Source of the DNA: Chloroflexota bacterium
Lineage (GTDB): Bacteria > Chloroflexota > Limnocylindria > Limnocylindrales > CSP1-4
Direction: 5' to 3'
Assembly (NCBI GenBank): GCA_021789355.1
Contig: JAJYJR010000075.1
Coordinates: 1 to 14,460 of the forward strand
DNA length: 14,460 nt
Shown: positions 1-9,747 of the stretch, piece after piece
Position numbering within the stretch: position 1 is the stretch's first letter
Layout: every line of letters starts with the position of its first letter
Notes under the pieces: model-generated
What the model was told of the DNA's origin: nothing
Database searches by the model: none
Seen by the model: the letters and a program-made list of their open reading frames with translations, nothing else
Position numbers and translations under genes: made by a program

Positions 1-1002
1 GAACAGGTTGTTCAGCACCTTGTGCGGGTTGGCGTCGCGCTTGCACTCGATGACCAGGCGCATGCCGTCCCGGTCCGACTCGTCGCGCAGGTCCGCGATC
101 CCGTCGAGCTTCTTGGCCCCGACCAGCTCCGCGATCTTCTCCACGAGCTGCGCCTTGTTGACCTGGTACGGCAGCTCCGTCACGACGATCGCGACCCGGT
201 TGCCGCGGGTCTCCTCGAAGGCGCACACCGCGCGCATGACCACGCGGCCGCGCCCGTTGGCGTACATCTGGCGGATCGCGTCGACGCGCTCCTGCTGACC
301 CGTCAGCGCGTTGCGCTGCTGCTCGAAGCGGAAGATCGTCGCGCCGGTCGGGAAGTCGGGACCCTTGATGTGCTCGCAGAGGTCGTCGACGGTGAGCTCG
401 GGGTCCTCGACCAGGGCGATGGCGGCGGCGGCGACCTCGCCAAGGTGGTGTGGCGGGATGTTGGTGGCCATCCCGACCGCGATGCCCGAGGACCCGTTCA
501 CCAGCAGGTTGGGGAGCCGGCCCGGCAGGATCGCGGGTTCGCGCTTGGTCCCGTCGTAGTTGTCGGCGAAGTCGACCGTGTCCTTCTCGATGTCGGTGAG
601 CATCTCCGCGGAGATGGCGGTCATCCGCGCCTCGGTGTAGCGCATCGCCGCGGCCGGGTCGCCGTCAACCGAGCCGAAGTTGCCCTGCCCGTCCACGAGC
701 GGGTAGCGCATCGAGAAGTTCTGCGCGAGCCGCACGAGCGCGTCGTAGATGGAGACGTCACCGTGGGGGTGGTACTTGCCCATGACGTCGCCGACGATCG
801 CGGCGCACTTGCGATACCCGGCCGCCGAGGACAGGCCCATCTCGTGCATCGTGTAGAGGATCCGGCGCTGGACCGGCTTGAGCCCGTCGCGCACGTCCGG
901 CAGGGCGCGACTCACGATGACGCTCATGGCGTAGTCGAGGTAGGCCTGCCGCATCTCGTCCTCGATGCGGATGGGGAGCACGCGCCCGCGGTCCTCGGTC
1001 AC
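1..1002 (-). CDS. gyrA: DNA gyrase subunit A, N-terminal 334 residues (partial)
   Basis: This is the breakage-reunion subunit of DNA gyrase, which with GyrB introduces negative supercoils using ATP. The gene runs off the left edge, so only the N-terminal part of the winged-helix and tower region is present. The start is a GTG at 1002, preceded by a clear ribosome-binding site (GAGAGGAG, about 8 bases upstream). With this start the residue numbering matches E. coli exactly. The catalytic tyrosine is Y122 in AAMRYTEA, and the quinolone-determining region reads [15 protein letters not shown], with Asp87 kept but Val at position 83. Other hallmarks are [24 protein letters not shown] near the N-terminus (residues about 21-43) and [10 protein letters not shown] near the window edge. 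The GTGA start overlaps the stop codon of the upstream alkD-like gene. GyrA rather than ParC is inferred from the match and from gyrB in the same operon. Confidence 0.96.
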   Translation of the reverse strand, partial: MTEDRGRVLPIRIEDEMRQAYLDYAMSVIVSRALPDVRDGLKPVQRRILYTMHEMGLSSAAGYRKCAAIVGDVMGKYHPHGDVSIYDALVRLAQNFSMRYPLVDGQGNFGSVDGDPAAAMRYTEARMTAISAEMLTDIEKDTVDFADNYDGTKREPAILPGRLPNLLVNGSSGIAVGMATNIPPHHLGEVAAAAIALVEDPELTVDDLCEHIKGPDFPTGATIFRFEQQRNALTGQQERVDAIRQMYANGRGRVVMRAVCAFEETRGNRVAIVVTELPYQVNKAQLVEKIAELVGAKKLDGIADLRDESDRDGMRLVIECKRDANPHKVLNNLF

Positions 1003-1988
1003 TCGGTGGGGCTCCTCTCGATGTGGCGATCGGCCGTCGCGGCCGGCTGCCCGGACGCCGGGCTGGCCGCCATCAGGTCGGCGAAGGCGGCGGCAGCCCG
1101 GGATGCCTTGCTGGAGGATCCGGCGCGGGGATCACGGCGAGCGCCTGCGACGCGAACGCGGATCGAGGCCGCCAGTGTGCGGTCGATCGCGGGAAGTGCG
1201 TCACGGATGACCCACGCGCGATGCCCGTCGCGGTCTGCGGCGGCACGCGACGCCTCGTCCTCGAGGAACCGCTCCACTGCCGCCGCATCCACCCGGTGCC
1301 AGGAGCGCAGCGCCCAGGCCAGGGCCCGCTGCACGTTCTCGTCGGCATCGCCCAGCAACTCGCCGACCAGGTCGAGGGCGGGCGAACCCGAGAGCCTGTG
1401 CCGGTCTGCCGGAACGACCTCGAAGGGCAGCGAGGCGACGGTGGATCCGACGAACCGGCGCTCCCAGGGGGACGGCGAGTAGACGAGCTGTTCAAGTTCG
1501 GCCCAGCGGAACGGCTCGAGCAGGATGCCGAACCCCGCGACCCCGGCGAGCGTGTCGACGGCGATCCAGTTGTCGGCGGTGCGCGAGAGGCGGCGGATGA
1601 GCTGCCAGCTGCGCTCCGGGTCGTGCTCGAGCGAGACGCGCAGCAGGGTGCACGCGACGGTCCGCATCTCGAGGTCGGGCTCTCGCTCGAGCCGCTCGGC
1701 GAGCCACAGCGCGACGTCCGGCCGGCGGCGGCAGGCGCTCCGGACCCTGGAGTGGACGGGTGCCGCGAGCGGCGTCCGGATCCCCTGCGCCGCGCCCAGT
1801 CCGGGGGTGATCTGCCGAAGGGTCACCAGGTACGCGGGATCGGCCAGACGCGCGTAGCCGGCGTGGAGTTCGGCCACGAACTCCTCCGGCCGGTCGACCA
1901 GGCCGGCGACCCGCGCGGCCAGCGTCCGGGCCTGGGGCAGCCGCTCGGCCACGAAGGCGCCGGCGCGTTCGGTCACGGCGCTCGTCAT
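999..1988 (-). CDS. AlkD-like HEAT-repeat DNA alkylation repair protein
   Basis: This 329-residue alpha-helical protein resembles the AlkC/AlkD family of HEAT-like DNA glycosylases, which remove alkylated bases without flipping them. The best evidence is the block [12 protein letters not shown] (residues 137-148), followed by SPSPWERRF (171-179). This gives W141, D145 and R177/R178, with the Trp-to-Asp spacing of four residues seen at W109/D113 of Bacillus cereus AlkD and an Arg at close to the R148 distance. W225 (ALAWALRSW) may supply the later aromatic. Those reference positions are from memory. The protein is longer than AlkD (about 230 residues), with an N-terminal helical extension and an Ala/Arg-rich tail after residue 280. 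The ATG at 1988 was chosen because upstream in-frame codons lie inside the preceding gene. It has no obvious ribosome-binding site but overlaps the stop of a 12-codon mini-ORF, suggesting translational coupling. The stop overlaps the gyrA start (GTGA). Enzymatic activity is inference. Confidence 0.72.
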   Translation of the reverse strand: MTSAVTERAGAFVAERLPQARTLAARVAGLVDRPEEFVAELHAGYARLADPAYLVTLRQITPGLGAAQGIRTPLAAPVHSRVRSACRRRPDVALWLAERLEREPDLEMRTVACTLLRVSLEHDPERSWQLIRRLSRTADNWIAVDTLAGVAGFGILLEPFRWAELEQLVYSPSPWERRFVGSTVASLPFEVVPADRHRLSGSPALDLVGELLGDADENVQRALAWALRSWHRVDAAAVERFLEDEASRAAADRDGHRAWVIRDALPAIDRTLAASIRVRVAGARRDPRAGSSSKASRAAAAFADLMAASPASGQPAATADRHIERSPTE

Positions 1989-2023
1989 CGGGGCGATCCG
2001 CGCGTGGAGGCGAGCCGGGTCAT
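1985..2023 (-). CDS. 12-codon coupling mini-ORF between thioesterase and alkD-like gene (putative)
   Basis: An ATG at 2023 overlaps the stop of the thioesterase gene (ATGA) and opens a frame encoding [12 protein letters not shown]. Its TGA overlaps the ATG of the alkD-like gene (again ATGA). The reading frame therefore exactly fills the gap between two genes that are otherwise 31 bases apart. No ribosome-binding site precedes either ATG, so ribosomes terminating on the thioesterase gene could reinitiate here and then again at alkD. The peptide itself looks featureless. Its role, if real, would be to pass ribosomes along. A chance occurrence is possible, because ATGA is common in GC-rich operons. 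Confidence 0.35.
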   Translation of the reverse strand: MTRLASTRGSPR

Positions 2024-2613
2024 CGGGGAGTGCCGTCGGGCGTGTCCCCGATCGAGCGCGACGGGGGCCACGGTCGCAGGGGGGTCGGCTCCCGCGGTTC
2101 GACCGCCGGCTCGATCCGAAACTCGTATCGCCGCTTGAGCTCGTCCTTCCGGTCGGGCGGTGCGTCCATGTAGACCGCCTGGGCCGTGGCGTGGACGGCG
2201 CCCGTAGCGGCATCGAGCAGCCGTCCCTCGGTGCGGATGAGCCGACGCCGCCGCTCGACGACCCGCCCCTCGGCGCGCAGCCGCCGCCCGATCGGGACCG
2301 GCCGGCGAAAGTCCACCGACATCCGGGCCGTCAGGCCCCAGGAGTCCTCGTCGACCAGCGCCCAGGCCATCACCTCGTCGAGGATCGCGCAGACGATGCC
2401 CCCGTGGGCGATCCCCTCCCACCCCATGAATCGCTCGTCGAGGGTGGGCTCGGCCCAGCAGATGCCCGCGTCGGCGTGGAGCCGGAGCCGAAGGCCCGAC
2501 ACGTTGAGCTCGCCGCAGGCGAAGCAACCGTGTGGGCGCATCAGCAGCCGGCGGTCTCCCACCGGGATCTCGGTGACCTCGGGCGCGAGCGCCTCGGGCG
2601 TGGATTCGGGCAT
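2020..2613 (-). CDS. PaaI/4HBT-type hotdog-fold thioesterase
   Basis: This 197-residue protein has the single hotdog domain of the PaaI-like acyl-CoA thioesterases. The domain starts with the characteristic HGCFACGELNVSGLRLRL (residues 28-45). The central helix motif is AHGGIVCAILDEVMAWAL (69-86), whose His-Gly-Gly and acidic residue (D79/E80) line the active site in this family. The last strands run to VHATAQAVYM at about 149. A Pro/Arg-rich tail of about 45 residues follows and has no recognisable fold. The start is the ATG at 2613, four bases after the gyrB stop. Longer in-frame starts would lie within gyrB. There is no strong ribosome-binding site, which again suggests coupling. The substrate cannot be told from sequence. 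A metabolic thioesterase between gyrB and gyrA has no obvious functional link to gyrase. Confidence 0.85.
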   Translation of the reverse strand: MPESTPEALAPEVTEIPVGDRRLLMRPHGCFACGELNVSGLRLRLHADAGICWAEPTLDERFMGWEGIAHGGIVCAILDEVMAWALVDEDSWGLTARMSVDFRRPVPIGRRLRAEGRVVERRRRLIRTEGRLLDAATGAVHATAQAVYMDAPPDRKDELKRRYEFRIEPAVEPREPTPLRPWPPSRSIGDTPDGTPR

Positions 2614-2617
2614 GCCG

Positions 2618-6353
<3,736 letters not shown>

Positions 6354-6360
6354 CGATCGA

Positions 6361-6366
6361 ATTCTA
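6361..6366 (-). promoter_or_regulatory. Predicted -10 element of the parA operon (leaderless start)
   Basis: On the minus strand the sequence reads TAGAAT (5 of 6 to TATAAT), then TCGATCG, then the parA GTG. Transcription starting 7-8 bases after the -10 would begin at or one base before the start codon. A -35 element is not obvious at the usual spacing. This is the only AT-rich hexamer near parA and there is no ribosome-binding site, so both observations point to a leaderless transcript. Confidence 0.55.
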
Positions 6367-6421
6367 GCCGATCGGGCCTTTGCTCGCCCTTACCAATCCC
6401 GCGCCTCCGATCGTCGAGGGC

Positions 6422-6437
6422 TGTTTCACGTGGAACA
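6422..6437. other. parS: parS site (ParB-binding centromere)
   Basis: The sequence TGTTTCACGTGGAACA matches the canonical 16-base palindrome TGTTTCACGTGAAACA at 15 positions. The one difference falls at a position known to be degenerate in natural parS sites. It lies 69 bases upstream of parA, between the leftward par-gyr run and the rightward mreD-mrdA genes, which is a common location for an origin-proximal parS. No second site of this quality was found in the window. ParB spreading from here could affect both flanking promoters. Confidence 0.93.
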
Positions 6438-6459
6438 ATGGGACGTCCACGCAGTCGGG

Positions 6460-6465
6460 TATACT
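6460..6465 (+). promoter_or_regulatory. Predicted -10 element, distal promoter of mreD-mrdA
   Basis: TATACT (5 of 6 to TATAAT) lies 22 bases downstream of parS on the plus strand, in very GC-rich surroundings. No convincing -35 is seen, and the position where one would sit abuts parS. A transcript from here would have a leader of about 285 bases before mreD. Confidence 0.4.
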
Positions 6466-6756
6466 GGCTTCCCGGAGCCGGATCGTGGCCGGGAGACCCC
6501 CTCCCGGGCGACCGACGAGCCCGCCGGTCCCGGCCTGGACGCTCGCGGGATCCGACCACGCGTCCACGGAACGCGCCGCCCCAAGCGACCCGCGCCGTAG
6601 GCGATCCGGGGCCGGCGCGACCCGGACCCAAGGGAGCACGAACGATGGTGGGGCAGGGGGGCTGCCTGTATACTCTGCCGGCCGATGACCCTGGCGCGTG
6701 CTGCGATCTCCCTTCTTTCCGCGCCGTCAGGCGCGACACCCACGAGGAACGGCACG
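6466..6756 (+). other. Untranslated leader / intergenic region with two GC-rich hairpins
   Basis: I find no convincing gene between the first TATACT promoter and mreD. Two perfect inverted repeats can form hairpins. One is CCGGGAG/CTCCCGG with a 5-base loop at 6489-6507, and the other is TCCGGG/CCCGGA with a 10-base loop at 6605-6626. Neither is followed by a run of T, so they are not standard terminators. At 6630-6646 an AGGGAG followed 8 bases later by ATG looks like a translation start. The frame it opens overlaps mreD out of frame and does not resemble a protein. No riboswitch family is recognised. Confidence 0.35.
6669..6674 (+). promoter_or_regulatory. Predicted -10 element, proximal promoter of mreD-mrdA
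   Basis: TATACT is followed by CTGCCGGCC. The same stretch (TATACTCYGCCGGYC) occurs at the rpsF promoter, with 13 of 15 bases identical between the two sites. The start of transcription would be near 6681, about 75 bases before the mreD ATG. No good -35 is visible. Confidence 0.55.
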
Positions 6757-7263
6757 ATGCAAGTCGCCCTCGCCGTGGTCGGATCGATCGTGGCTGCGCT
6801 GCTGGACACGAGCGTCGCCCCGTTCGCCATGATCGGCGGGGTCAGGCCCGACATCGTGCTGGTCACCAGCGTCGTGGTGTGCGTCTCCATCGGCAGCGAG
6901 GCCGGGTTCGTGTGGGCCTTCGCGGGGGGACTGACACTGGATCTGCTCAGCGCGCCGGCACGGCCCGTCGGATCGAGCGTGGTGGCACTCCTCGTCGCGA
7001 CCGGGGTCGCGGCGCTGGTCGCCCGGTTCGCCGGCCGCAACCGCCTGGTCACCGCGATCGCCGTCACGTTCCCCCTGACGTTCGTGTTCCAGCTCACCTT
7101 CGCCCTGCTGGTCGCGGCGGCGCTGGGCGGAGTCCCGGCAGCCGACCCGGTGGGATCCGCCCTGCCGGCCGCGATCGAGAACACCGTGCTGGCCATCCCG
7201 CTCGCGCTGCTCGCCCGCTGGATCTGGCTCCGCTGGGGCGTGTACGACCGGATCGACTGGTGA
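6757..7263 (+). CDS. mreD: Rod shape-determining membrane protein MreD
   Basis: This 168-residue, very hydrophobic protein has five to six predicted membrane helices (roughly 2-26, 30-50, 50-91 in two passes, 97-122 and 137-158), fitting MreD in length and topology. MreD is an inner-membrane part of the elongasome that guides lateral cell-wall synthesis. RPDIVLV after the first helix and GFVWAFAGGLTLDLLS in the middle match the MreD pattern of a conserved Gly-rich helix ending in DLLS. The ATG at 6757 was chosen because GAGGA lies 8 bases upstream and the hydrophobic protein begins there. An upstream in-frame ATG at 6685 has no ribosome-binding site. The stop is 4 bases before mrdA, so the two are co-transcribed. 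mreB and mreC, usually directly upstream, are absent. Identity rests on topology, motif and the mrdA neighbour. Confidence 0.82.
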   Translation: MQVALAVVGSIVAALLDTSVAPFAMIGGVRPDIVLVTSVVVCVSIGSEAGFVWAFAGGLTLDLLSAPARPVGSSVVALLVATGVAALVARFAGRNRLVTAIAVTFPLTFVFQLTFALLVAAALGGVPAADPVGSALPAAIENTVLAIPLALLARWIWLRWGVYDRIDW

Positions 7264-7267
7264 CCGG

Positions 7268-9145
7268 ATGACCCCCCTCCTCGACGAGCGCCCGCGGACA
7301 GCCCGGCTTCTCCCGCGCTTCGTCCTGTTCGGCCTCGCTGTGGTGCTCGTCCTCACGACGCTCACCGTGCGGCTCTTCTACCTGCAGGTCTCCAGCGGCG
7401 GGTACTACCAGGGCCAGGCGGCCGCCAACATGACCGTGCTCCAGGCCATCCCCTCCAGCCGCGGACTGATCACCGACCGCGCAGGGCGCACGCTGGTGGT
7501 CAACGTGCCCTCCTTCGCCGTGAAGATCCGGCCCGCGGACCTGCCCTACAGCGAGCGCGACGCGGTGGTCGGGCAGCTCAGCAAGATGCTCGGGATCTCG
7601 ACCACCGCGATCAACGAGGCGATCGACGGCAACCCCGGTTCGCGCTTCGACCTGGTACGCATCGCGAGCGCAGTGCCGGAGAACGTGGCCCGGCTCATCT
7701 CGGAGGAACACATCGCCCTGCCTGGCGTCGAGGTGGTCGCCGAGGCGCGCCGGCAGTACACGTATGGATCGCTGCTCTCGCAGATCCTGGGGTACACCGG
7801 TCCCATCGACGCCGCGCAGCTCCAGGCGCTCCAGTCCCAGGGGTACCTGCCGGATGACGTCCTGGGCCAGGCCGGGATCGAGGCGCAGTACGAGCAGCAG
7901 CTGCGCGGGACCTACGGCGTCCAGCAGGTGGAGCGGGACGCGTCGGGGCGCCAGATCCAGGTGCTGTCCACGCCCACGCAGCCGCAGGCGGGCGACACGC
8001 TGCAACTCTCGCTCGACCTGAAGATGCAGGAGCAGGCGCAGAAGGCGCTCGAGTGGGGGATCCAGGCGGCGGGGCTCAAGAAGGGGGTCATCATCGTGAT
8101 GAACCCCCAGACCGGCGAGGTCCTCGCGATGGTGAGCGTGCCATCCTACGACGACAACCTGTTCGCCAACGGTATCTCGACCGCCGACTACCAGAAGCTG
8201 GTCAACGACCCGACCCAGCCGCTGCTGGACCACGCGATCGGCGAGATCTACCCGCCCGGGTCGACCTACAAGCTGGTCACCGGGAGCGCGGTGCTGGCGG
8301 ACGGCAAGCTGACGCCGACGCAGACGCTGCCCACGTATCCCTACCTGATGCTGGGCAGCTACCGGTTCAACGATTGGAACGGCGCCGGGTTCGGCCCGCT
8401 GACCGTCGAGGGCGGTTATGCCCAGTCCTCCGACACGTTCTTCTACCAGGCGGCGGCGCTGGTGGGGATCGACCGGCTGGCCTACTGGGCCCACCAGTTC
8501 GGCTTCGGCTCGCCCACCGGGATCGACCTGCCCGGCGAGGCGAGCGGGATCGTGCCCTCCAACGAGTGGAAGATGCAGACCTTCGGGCAGCCCATCTATC
8601 CGGGCGAGACGTACCTCGCCGGCATCGGGCAGGGCTACGACGCGGTCACCCCCATCGAGCTGCTCGACGCCTACTGCGCCCTGGCCAACGGCGGCAGGCT
8701 CTACCAGCCCCAGGTGGTGCGCCAGGTCCTCGGCCCCACCGGCCAGGTGGTGCAGGCGTTCGCGCCGAAGCTGCGCGCCCAGGTGAAGATCGACCCCTCG
8801 ATCCTGGCGTACATCCGCGAGGCGGCGCGCGAGGCGGTGGTGATCCGCCACACCGGCAACGTGGTGGACATGCCGCTCTACGTGGCCGGCAAGACCGGGA
8901 CGGCGCAGTACGGCACCGTGCGAATCGGTGGGCACCTGCCCATCCACTCCTGGTTCGTGGGCTTCGTCTCACCCTCGGGCGACTTCGCGAAGACCGACTC
9001 GCAGCTCGCGATCCTGGCCTTCACCTACGACACCTCCAACAGCATCGGCAACCCCTCCACCGAGATCGTCAAGTACTTCCTGCAGATGCACTACGGCATC
9101 ACGCAGGACTACCGGCAGCCCTTCCTCATCCGGCCCACCGGGTAG
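7268..9145 (+). CDS. mrdA: Penicillin-binding protein 2 (elongasome transpeptidase)
   Basis: This class B penicillin-binding protein (625 residues) cross-links peptidoglycan during cell elongation. A short cytoplasmic segment and one membrane anchor (about 18-38, with RLFYLQV following) lead to the dimerisation/pedestal region, which includes SSRGLITDRAGRTLVVN near residue 64. The transpeptidase domain has all three active-site motifs: S332-T-Y-K335 in YPPGSTYKLVT, S387-S-D389 in AQSSDTFFYQ, and K542-T-G-T in AGKTGTAQY. The SxD form instead of SxN is common in PBP2. The ATG at 7268 lies 4 bases after mreD, and the mreD partnership supports mrdA rather than ftsI. No rodA follows. No terminator is evident after the stop. 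Confidence 0.93.
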   Translation: MTPLLDERPRTARLLPRFVLFGLAVVLVLTTLTVRLFYLQVSSGGYYQGQAAANMTVLQAIPSSRGLITDRAGRTLVVNVPSFAVKIRPADLPYSERDAVVGQLSKMLGISTTAINEAIDGNPGSRFDLVRIASAVPENVARLISEEHIALPGVEVVAEARRQYTYGSLLSQILGYTGPIDAAQLQALQSQGYLPDDVLGQAGIEAQYEQQLRGTYGVQQVERDASGRQIQVLSTPTQPQAGDTLQLSLDLKMQEQAQKALEWGIQAAGLKKGVIIVMNPQTGEVLAMVSVPSYDDNLFANGISTADYQKLVNDPTQPLLDHAIGEIYPPGSTYKLVTGSAVLADGKLTPTQTLPTYPYLMLGSYRFNDWNGAGFGPLTVEGGYAQSSDTFFYQAAALVGIDRLAYWAHQFGFGSPTGIDLPGEASGIVPSNEWKMQTFGQPIYPGETYLAGIGQGYDAVTPIELLDAYCALANGGRLYQPQVVRQVLGPTGQVVQAFAPKLRAQVKIDPSILAYIREAAREAVVIRHTGNVVDMPLYVAGKTGTAQYGTVRIGGHLPIHSWFVGFVSPSGDFAKTDSQLAILAFTYDTSNSIGNPSTEIVKYFLQMHYGITQDYRQPFLIRPTG

Positions 9146-9269
9146 CGGCCTCGCCCGGGTCAGCGTCCGGAACATGACCGCGGTGCCTCCGGCGGCGGCG
9201 CAACGCGGATGCAAGTGGCTCCCTGCCACCATGGGCCGGTCTTCGGCTGCACGAGGCACGAATCCCGCG

Positions 9270-9617
9270 ATGACGGACGCCAGCTCCAGCGGACAGGGGT
9301 CGCCGGTGCCCTGGGTGGCAGGCACTGCGCAGTGGCGCCCGCCGGCCACCACCGTGCGCGGTCTCGCACGTGTCCCTGCGTCCGCCCCGCCGCGCATGTC
9401 GGCCGCGGTGCGGGGACCCGCCCATCCGGGCCGGCCGGCGCAGTGGCTGCTCTCGCGGGCGCGCGCCCTGTGGCCCGGGCTGTCGTCACGCCAGCTGGCC
9501 GGGACGCGCGGTGACCCGCTCAGGATCGTCAGGCTGGTGGCTCGACGGAGCAACGAGGCCCCCGAGGTTCTCCTCGCAATGCTGCTGGGTCCACACGCCG
9601 GCGCGTCGCCGAGGTGA
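9270..9617 (+). CDS. Possible small hypothetical protein
   Basis: This doubtful 115-residue frame lies in the 600-base gap between mrdA and the protease. The first half is Pro/Ala/Gly-rich and unconvincing. The last 55 residues (from QWLLSRARALWPGLSSRQL through RIVRLVARRSNEAPEVLLAML) look like three short helices with a helix-turn-helix feel, and a shorter start at 9396 would encode little more than this. Third codon positions are mostly G or C, but the opposite-strand frame shares the same wobble positions, so that is weak support. No clear ribosome-binding site precedes either ATG. I do not recognise a family. It may be non-coding or a decayed gene. The 124 bases before it (9146-9269) hold nothing I can name. 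Confidence 0.3.
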   Translation: MTDASSSGQGSPVPWVAGTAQWRPPATTVRGLARVPASAPPRMSAAVRGPAHPGRPAQWLLSRARALWPGLSSRQLAGTRGDPLRIVRLVARRSNEAPEVLLAMLLGPHAGASPR

Positions 9618-9691
9618 CCGGCACGGAGCACCGGGAGACGGGCCGTCCAGACGCGCCCGTGCCGATCGAGGCCGAACGTTGTGGGTGCGAC

Positions 9692-9697
9692 TATGCT
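9692..9697 (+). promoter_or_regulatory. Possible -10 element of the S8 protease gene
   Basis: TATGCT matches 4 of 6 positions of TATAAT and lies in a GC-rich gap. A start about 7 bases further on would fall near 9704, giving a leader of about 44 bases. No -35 is recognisable, so this is tentative. Confidence 0.3.
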
Positions 9698-9703
9698 GCA
9701 GGT

Positions 9704-9747
9704 GGGGACACCACGACGCACGGGAGCGGTCCCCGCGAGGAGGGGAC
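9704..9747 (+). promoter_or_regulatory. Leader hairpin enclosing the ribosome-binding site of the protease gene
   Basis: GTCCCC (9729-9734) and GGGGAC (9742-9747) form a perfect 6-bp stem with the loop GCGAGGA, directly before the GTG start. The AGGAGG ribosome-binding site (9738-9743) is split between loop and stem. A second GGGGAC copy at 9704-9709 could pair with the same GTCCCC and free the downstream copy. The pairing possibilities are read directly. Any regulation is inference. Confidence 0.45.

Noticed and set aside
22..1482. Long plus-strand open frame across gyrA and alkD
   Set aside because: The minus strand carries unmistakable GyrA motifs and the plus-strand product has no recognisable domain.
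6489..6626. Two hairpins upstream of mreD as rho-independent terminators
   Set aside because: Neither stem is followed by a T-run on either strand, so they are reported as leader structure only.
7094..8947. Very long open frame on the minus strand opposite mreD and mrdA
   Set aside because: It lies antisense to clearly recognisable MreD and PBP2, and its translation is low-complexity with no known motif. Such frames are a by-product of high GC content.
9180..9280. Sequence resembling parts of a cobalamin riboswitch on the minus strand
   Set aside because: The fragments occur in the wrong order, no downstream gene in that direction fits, and the core box is absent.
9370..9747. N-terminal extension of the protease frame
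   Set aside because: It would put 126 low-complexity residues before a good signal peptide, and the ribosome-binding site sits just before the GTG at 9748.
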